A stretch of DNA of 9,570 nucleotides, from NCBI GenBank assembly GCA_030619345.1, contig JAUXBO010000068.1, forward strand, positions 1 to 9,570, read 5' to 3'. The stretch comes from Candidatus Zixiibacteriota bacterium (lineage in GTDB: Bacteria > Zixibacteria > MSB-5A5 > GN15 > FEB-12). Under the pieces are notes generated by a model. The model was given only the letters and a program-made list of their open reading frames with translations, did not search any database and was not told the origin of the DNA. A program made the translations under genes and the position numbers. This document shows, piece by piece, positions 4,934 to 9,570 of this stretch. The stretch's first letter is position 1, and each line of letters starts with the position of its first letter.

Positions 4934-6865
4934 TTATTTACTTTTGCCCAGATGAGTATTGAGGAACTCGATCTGCTTTCTGTAACTGGTAATCACGTTC
5001 GGGCGTTTGCTGGTGCCATGACCTTCATCGGGGAAAATCAGCGAGTCGGCTATACCGCCGTTGCTAATCACGGCTTCCAGAATCTGCCGTGCTTCGCTCA
5101 CCGGTACGCGCGGATCATTCTCGCCATGAATTACGAGCAGGGGAGTCTTTATCAGGTGCGCCTTATGTATAGGCGATACTGAGTCCAGGAAGTCTGGATC
5201 GGATAGTGGCCCATATTCTGATTCACGTAATGCCCGCCGATACGCTTTCGTGTTTTGCAGGAAAGTTTTGAAGTTGGCAATACCAACTACATCAATCGCT
5301 GCTGAGAACAATTCAGGATACTCGGTGATCATTCCAAGGACGACATAGCCACCGTAGGACCCACCACGGATGGCCAATTTGCCTGGAGCCGTGTAATTGT
5401 TTTCTATAAGCCATTCAACACCCGCTTTATAGTCTTTCAGTGAGTGTTTGCGATTCTTGTAATTATCCAGATTCAGGTACTCGCGTCCGTAGCCCGAAGA
5501 ACCCCTCGGGTTGGGTGCAAGAATTCCATAGCCGTGCAGCATCAGGTACTGGAAGTTCCGAATGAATCCGGGCTGGAACTGACTCTCGGGACCACCATGA
5601 GCAGAGATCAGAAAAGGTATCTGGGTTCCCGGTGTATAGTCTGCAGGCAGATAAAGAAAAGCCGGGATTTCCAGTCCGTCAAATGATGTGTATTTGACCA
5701 GTTGTGGAGGATTAAATATTTCCCGATCAATGCCGGCGTAGATTGCATAAGTCAACTGCTTGAGTTCGCCTGAATGTGGGTTCCAGCGCCAGACGTCCGG
5801 TGCGTGAGTGGGACCGGAATAAGATATCAGGACATTGCCATCCCGGTCAAAGTAGCCTCCACCGACCATACCTTCCAGCGGGGGAGCGGGGAGTTCTTTG
5901 CCAGATTCGACTTCGCGTAGTTTCAATCGTACAAAGCCGTCCTCGTTGACCAGGGCAGTCATATACTTGTAGTCACGAGAAAAAGATAATCCGTCAATCT
6001 CCCATTTTGGATCAACCCAACCGTCGTCGACAAAATCTACCTCAGGCGATCCAACCGTCATTTTGGCCATACGGGTAATGCCATCATCGTTATTGTTGCA
6101 GGTCAGCCAGATTGTTTTGCCGTCCGGCATCAGGGTAGGGGAGTAATAAGAGACATCGCCATCGTCATCAGTTAGTTTTTGGTATTCGAGAGTCTTTAGA
6201 TCAAGAAGATACAAGTCGTTATTTACATTTGACGTAAAGTTGTAAATAATCATATGCTGCCCGTCGGACGAGATATCAGCGATCGCATTGTAGCCGGTTA
6301 CACCCGATGAATCACCGAAAATCTTCTCATAAGTCCCCTTGGTAACATCCAAGCTGTAGACAAAGAAGTCCTGTCCGTTTTCCTCGTTGGAACGAAAGAA
6401 CACATGGGAGTCGTCAGCCGACCAGGATACCGAACCGAACTGGATGTCGTTGGCGTCGGTCAGCGGAATGACCCGTCCGCTCATGGGGTCGGTCAGATAG
6501 AGTTGAGACTGCTCCGAACCACCGATGGAAGCACCGACAATTGCCATTGATCCATTATGCGAGAGCGTGAAGAAATCAATGCCATCTTCAAACGTCGTTA
6601 ATTGGTAAGGCCAGGCATCATCCGTTAGCCGGTAGACCTGGGACGCGCCTGAAATGGATGACCGAAAGTAAACATCCTTGCCGTCCCAGCTATATCCGGC
6701 CGGGGAGTTAGCGCCAATCTGTAGGAATGTTCCAATGTCAGGAACGTATTTACCTTTGTTGAGCAATGATGGAACTTCGTTTGTCTGTTGGGCCAAGATA
6801 CTTGCTGTAAGCAGCGTCAAAATAATTGAGCAAGAAATCAGTAACTTCCACGATAAGCGTCTCAT
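4934..6865 (-). CDS. Exported prolyl oligopeptidase family (S9) peptidase
   Basis: A 643-residue serine peptidase of the S9 family, probably dipeptidyl- or acylaminoacyl-peptidase-like. An N-terminal signal peptide (two Arg, hydrophobic core to about 24, ILA before Gln26) sends it to the periplasm or outside. Residues about 55-385 are a beta-propeller with TolB/PD40-type blades (repeated pattern of SWSADDSH, DISSDGQH, TLMPDGKT). Residues about 390-640 are the alpha/beta-hydrolase: HGGP (423-426, oxyanion region), nucleophile Ser503 in GGSYGG, Asp584 in HGENDPRVP and His616 in DEGHG. All three are in place, so it should cleave short peptides. AGGAGT (minus 6877-6872) is 6 nt before the ATG. 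It is monocistronic, with its own promoter and a shared terminator. It could act with the S8 protease in peptide scavenging, an inference. Confidence 0.95.
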   Translation of the reverse strand: MRRLSWKLLISCSIILTLLTASILAQQTNEVPSLLNKGKYVPDIGTFLQIGANSPAGYSWDGKDVYFRSSISGASQVYRLTDDAWPYQLTTFEDGIDFFTLSHNGSMAIVGASIGGSEQSQLYLTDPMSGRVIPLTDANDIQFGSVSWSADDSHVFFRSNEENGQDFFVYSLDVTKGTYEKIFGDSSGVTGYNAIADISSDGQHMIIYNFTSNVNNDLYLLDLKTLEYQKLTDDDGDVSYYSPTLMPDGKTIWLTCNNNDDGITRMAKMTVGSPEVDFVDDGWVDPKWEIDGLSFSRDYKYMTALVNEDGFVRLKLREVESGKELPAPPLEGMVGGGYFDRDGNVLISYSGPTHAPDVWRWNPHSGELKQLTYAIYAGIDREIFNPPQLVKYTSFDGLEIPAFLYLPADYTPGTQIPFLISAHGGPESQFQPGFIRNFQYLMLHGYGILAPNPRGSSGYGREYLNLDNYKNRKHSLKDYKAGVEWLIENNYTAPGKLAIRGGSYGGYVVLGMITEYPELFSAAIDVVGIANFKTFLQNTKAYRRALRESEYGPLSDPDFLDSVSPIHKAHLIKTPLLVIHGENDPRVPVSEARQILEAVISNGGIADSLIFPDEGHGTSKRPNVITSYRKQIEFLNTHLGKSK

Positions 6866-6911
6866 ATTCAGACTCCTGTTAGTTCATTTCTTTTATTCAT
6901 GTAGTTTACGC

Positions 6912-6940
6912 ATACTACCCCATAAAAGTTCAACGGGCAA
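6912..6940 (-). promoter_or_regulatory. Predicted promoter of the S9 peptidase
   Basis: On the minus strand, -35 TTGCCC (6940-6935), a 17-bp spacer and -10 TAGTAT (6917-6912) lie about 45 nt before the ATG. Each hexamer matches four of six bases. Confidence 0.45.
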
Positions 6941-6944
6941 GCGC

Positions 6945-6973
6945 AAAAAAAAGAGAAGCGGAGGCCGGAGCCT
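6945..6973 (-). terminator. Weak terminator-like element after the two-CW gene
   Basis: On the minus strand, AGGC-TCCG-GCCT (6973-6962) forms a 4-bp stem closed by a UNCG-type tetraloop, followed 9 nt later by eight T (complement of 6945-6952). The stem is short and the T tract displaced, so termination may be partial. Confidence 0.35.
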
Positions 6974-7011
6974 GGATGCAAAGTTGTTGTATATCTGATG
7001 TTTAGGGGAGA

Positions 7012-7299
7012 TTAAGTAGTGGTGGAATGATACTTAAACGAGACCTTTTCGGCTTCTTCATGGACGACACGCTTATAGAATTCACAATTTTGGCAGGCTG
7101 GTATACGTTGTCGACCTCGGCTCAATCGGCAGGGAGAATCCGGGACCATCCAGCAGGCCCTTCCGGCAGCAATACCACCGTTCAGGCCATCGAATCTCAT
7201 TGTTTTTGAAACCGGACATTCACCCAGGGCTTCAGCCATGAGGCCACCAGATTCTCGGCCGCAGTTCTTATATTCCCAGCAGTTGAGTCTTTTACACAT
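7012..7299 (-). CDS. Two-CW domain cysteine-rich protein
   Basis: A 95-residue cytoplasmic protein with no signal peptide or membrane span. Eight cysteines stand at 2, 7, 13, 28, 49, 57, 69 and 72. The pattern NCWE (6-9), ..., DGLNGGIAAGRACW (37-50) and CQNCEFYKRV (69-78) matches the two-CW domain, named for its two Cys-Trp pairs. That domain occurs alone or fused to signalling modules in many bacteria. The cysteines suggest metal or iron-sulfur binding, which has not been shown as far as I know. The ATG is only 7 nt after the stop of the zinc-ribbon/PEGA/TPR gene, so the two share a transcript. The ribosome site (TAGAG) is weak, fitting translational coupling. Function is unknown; the domain call is fairly sure. 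Confidence 0.85.
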   Translation of the reverse strand: MCKRLNCWEYKNCGRESGGLMAEALGECPVSKTMRFDGLNGGIAAGRACWMVPDSPCRLSRGRQRIPACQNCEFYKRVVHEEAEKVSFKYHSTTT

Positions 7300-7306
7300 A
7301 ACTCTA

Positions 7307-9469
7307 TTAGTTGTTTTCTACCACCTTGATTATGGCACTGTACTTGTTGTCGGCGAGAAAACGTGCCATCTGTTCTTCTGAAGCCACATTTTTGAACTTA
7401 TCGAAACTTTTCCGAACCTTCTTGAAATCGTCCCTGGCAAGATAACTGAGCATCAAATACTGATGCACAAGCGGGTCATTGTTGTTCAGTGACTGCGCTT
7501 TCTTGAAATGATCTATGGCTTTCTTGTAGTTATTTTGCTGGAATCTGGCTTTGCCGAGGCCATACTGCGCCTGGAAATTGCGCTTGTCGATTTCTACGGC
7601 CTGTTCAAAATCAGCAACGGCGGCAAAATGCTCATTGCGTTGCAGATACAAATTGCCGCGTCCGAGGTAAGCCGTAATCGATTTCTTGTCGGACTCTATC
7701 GCGCGATTATAGGCGGTAACAGCATCGGAGTATTTCTTTTGGAATTGGAACTGTTCCGCGGCCCGAAGATAATCGTCATGTGCGATATCTTTTTGACGAG
7801 TAGCAAAGTGTGCTTCGCCACGATAAAAGTACGCGACAGCATAGGCCGGGTTGAGTTCTATCGCCTTAGTGAAGTCGCCAATAGCCGTTTCATAGTCTTG
7901 TGCTTTGAAGGCGTTAGTGGCTGAATAGTAGAAATCTTCACTGCTGTATTCTTTGGCTTTGGCTTCGGTAGCCAGTGGTGTCAGAGAAACAGAGAGCGTC
8001 TTTTTCTCACCTGATTTCAGTTTGATCGTTCCAGCTGCTTCCTTGTAACCATCGGCGCTGACGCTGTACTTGTGTGAACCGGCGCTGATCTTGGAATAGG
8101 TGAGGTTGCCGGCTCCCATGATTTTTCCGTCTAACACCAGCCTGGCATTTTCGACATTGGCAGCCAACACGATTTTTCCGGGAGTGTTTGATTTTGAGGA
8201 TGATTTCTTCTGAGTCTTCTTTGTTGTGGTCTTTTTGGGTGTCTCTGTTTTAGCTGGCGGGGGTTCGGCAGCGGCCAACTTGGCGCTAACTTCAGCGTCC
8301 GGTTGAGTTGATGGGCTTTCTACCGGAGCAGTCTTAGCTTTCGGCTGCTGCTTGACATTGGAATACGACTTGTTGGGTAAGATTGTCAGGGTTGTCGTGA
8401 GACCTTCGCTTACCGTGGCGATCTCACTGTCTACCAGTTTGTCATCAATGTAGCATTCAATCTTATATGATCCTGTGTGAAGATCTTCGGCAGCAAAGAG
8501 CCCTTGGGCGTTGGACTCCATTGTACGACCGATTTCAGGCATCCGCAGTTCGGCTCCATGTATAAAAGGAGTACCGTTGCCATCAAGTACCACGCCGGCG
8601 ATCTGGCCGTTGGGACTCGTTGAGTCGGAGACAAAAAGCGAGCCGACAAAGAGCAGCAGGACAGCAAACACAGTTGCGGCCGCTCCCCAGGTCCAGGCGT
8701 TATTGAGATTCTTTGGGCTCAAGGTATAGTGACGCCCTTCATAATGAATTTCATCTCCCGCATGCAGGGTCTGCACACCCTGGAGTTCTACATAGTTCTT
8801 ATAGAAGAATGCAGCACCTTTTGATTGTGGGGCCATCTTAGGTTCGGATAATTTTTCTTCATTGATTGCGGGGGATGAGTCGTTTTTGCCTTCCGGTCGA
8901 TTTCCGGGGAATTCAGTCGGTTTCTCTATCTTGGATATCTTGGCCAGCAATTCACCCTTTTCTCTTTTGCTCAGGTAATCTGAAGAACCGTAGAGGTCGT
9001 TGGTAATAGACTTGACATCTTCGTCAGAGAGTTTCTTGACCGGGGGCTTGTCATCACTATCGTCCTGGATCTGGTTCTTGGCCGTGTCAAGCCCGTCATC
9101 GTCAACTGACTTGGAATTGTCATAATCGGCACCTGGCATGATAGGGGCCGACTGTCCAATTGGGGAAAGCTCTTCATCGGAGTTGGATTTTACGAGTTTC
9201 TGCTCTGACTTTGTATTTGATTTATCGTCCTCATTACATTCGTTGGGATTTTGAATCTCCAGTTCATCATCATTAGAATTGAATTTTTTGGCTCCGCCAA
9301 CAAACTCTGGTTCTGAAGAAGAGGATTCCGTGACGACAAAATCCAACTCGGAGTCGTCATCGACATCGGATTTATTCTTGCTGTTTGAAGTTAACGAGGT
9401 TCCGCAAAAGCTACAGAATTGAATTTCGTGATTATCAAACTCGCTCTGACATTTAGGGCATAGTTTCAA
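7307..9469 (-). CDS. Zinc-ribbon, single-span membrane protein with carboxypeptidase-regulatory-like, PEGA and TPR domains
   Basis: A 720-residue multidomain protein. C4-x2-C7 and C19-x2-C22 form an N-terminal zinc ribbon. Residues about 30-215 are acidic and probably disordered. Residues 222-254 look like a small beta module, and about 257-280 form one membrane span. Basic residues before it and acidic ones after predict N-inside, C-outside. Beyond it lie a carboxypeptidase-regulatory-like beta-sandwich (about 287-364), a Lys/Pro/Ala/Thr linker (370-430), a PEGA domain (431-497) and five or so TPRs (511-690). The start is TTG: AGGAG (9480-9476) lies 6 nt before it, no in-frame ATG precedes it before a stop at 9497-9499, and the next Met would lose the zinc ribbon. 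No enzyme domain is seen. A scaffold or envelope sensor is the best guess; partners are unknown. Confidence 0.9.
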   Translation of the reverse strand: MKLCPKCQSEFDNHEIQFCSFCGTSLTSNSKNKSDVDDDSELDFVVTESSSSEPEFVGGAKKFNSNDDELEIQNPNECNEDDKSNTKSEQKLVKSNSDEELSPIGQSAPIMPGADYDNSKSVDDDGLDTAKNQIQDDSDDKPPVKKLSDEDVKSITNDLYGSSDYLSKREKGELLAKISKIEKPTEFPGNRPEGKNDSSPAINEEKLSEPKMAPQSKGAAFFYKNYVELQGVQTLHAGDEIHYEGRHYTLSPKNLNNAWTWGAAATVFAVLLLFVGSLFVSDSTSPNGQIAGVVLDGNGTPFIHGAELRMPEIGRTMESNAQGLFAAEDLHTGSYKIECYIDDKLVDSEIATVSEGLTTTLTILPNKSYSNVKQQPKAKTAPVESPSTQPDAEVSAKLAAAEPPPAKTETPKKTTTKKTQKKSSSKSNTPGKIVLAANVENARLVLDGKIMGAGNLTYSKISAGSHKYSVSADGYKEAAGTIKLKSGEKKTLSVSLTPLATEAKAKEYSSEDFYYSATNAFKAQDYETAIGDFTKAIELNPAYAVAYFYRGEAHFATRQKDIAHDDYLRAAEQFQFQKKYSDAVTAYNRAIESDKKSITAYLGRGNLYLQRNEHFAAVADFEQAVEIDKRNFQAQYGLGKARFQQNNYKKAIDHFKKAQSLNNNDPLVHQYLMLSYLARDDFKKVRKSFDKFKNVASEEQMARFLADNKYSAIIKVVENN

Positions 9470-9475
9470 AGGAAA

Positions 9476-9480
9476 CTCCT
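9476..9480 (-). promoter_or_regulatory. Ribosome binding site supporting a TTG start
   Basis: AGGAG sits 6 nt upstream of TTG at 9469-9467. The zinc-ribbon cysteines begin at codon 4, so translation must start here; an out-of-frame ATG at 9461-9459 meets TAA two codons later. Confidence 0.8.
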
Positions 9481-9499
9481 GAATTGTTTCATTAACTCA

Positions 9500-9505
9500 A
9501 TTATA
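9500..9505 (-). promoter_or_regulatory. Candidate -10 element for the zinc-ribbon/two-CW operon
   Basis: A perfect TATAAT on the minus strand lies about 31 nt before the TTG start. No good -35 is found at 16-18 bp, so a weak, activator-dependent or alternative-sigma promoter is possible. Bases 9506-9570 show no further gene. Confidence 0.4.
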
Positions 9506-9570
9506 GGAATATTGTCGACTCGGCCTCAGATTTCTTTAGACAGGGGAAATCGTTGTACGTCTGTGAAATA

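Noticed and set aside
7508..7924. 138-codon plus-strand open frame
   Set aside because: It is antisense to the TPR coding region, whose repeat pattern is clearly the real reading; the residue make-up is unlike a natural protein.
1..9570. CRISPR array, tRNA, rRNA, transposon or phage genes
   Set aside because: No evenly spaced direct repeats, cloverleaf structures, rRNA stretches or recombinase/transposase motifs were seen on either strand.

Overview
The window reads as a chromosomal segment of a Gram-negative bacterium with a secreted-protein-rich lifestyle. The best taxonomic hint is the C-terminus of the first gene: a paired EF-hand dockerin module of the form DLTxLVDYLFGGGPPPP. From memory, this style of tail is common in Candidatus Zixibacteria and related FCB-group lineages. 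That placement is an inference; no marker gene is present to prove it. There are no tRNA, rRNA, CRISPR, transposase or phage genes, and base composition is fairly even (roughly half GC in genes, AT-rich between them).

Layout, left to right. (1) 2-1495, +: the C-terminal part of a secreted subtilisin-family (S8) protease whose start lies outside the window, ending in two calcium-binding dockerin repeats. (2) 1616-1801, +: a small 2[4Fe-4S] ferredoxin of the Allochromatium (Alvin/YfhL) type, closed by a strong intrinsic terminator. (3) 1802-2018: a convergent intergenic region with that terminator and a long, three-helix hairpin with a U9 tail reading on the minus strand. (4) 2019-3700, -: a two-gene operon with an ATGA overlap, encoding a PLP-dependent cysteine synthase / cystathionine beta-synthase-like enzyme and then a secreted DUF1573 protein. 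(5) 3701-3926: a divergent control region with a near-consensus + promoter and, over the predicted minus promoter, two tandem copies of a 17-bp palindrome that look like repressor operators. (6) 3927-4851, +: a SPOR-domain lipoprotein and a YjbQ (UPF0047) protein, then a bidirectional terminator. (7) 4934-6865, -: a secreted prolyl-oligopeptidase (S9) peptidase. (8) 7012-9469, -: a two-gene unit made of a 720-residue zinc-ribbon / single-membrane-span / PEGA / TPR protein that starts at TTG, followed 7 nt later by a small two-CW cysteine-rich protein.

Most genes are household or envelope functions: two secreted peptidases, two exported envelope proteins (DUF1573 and SPOR), one sulfur-amino-acid enzyme and one ferredoxin. 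I see no obvious defence, toxin-antitoxin or biosynthetic cluster. The parts most worth a second look are the twin operator upstream of the cysteine-synthase-like gene, the zinc-ribbon/PEGA/TPR plus two-CW pair, the dockerin-tagged protease, and the structured RNA/terminator at 1866-1941.
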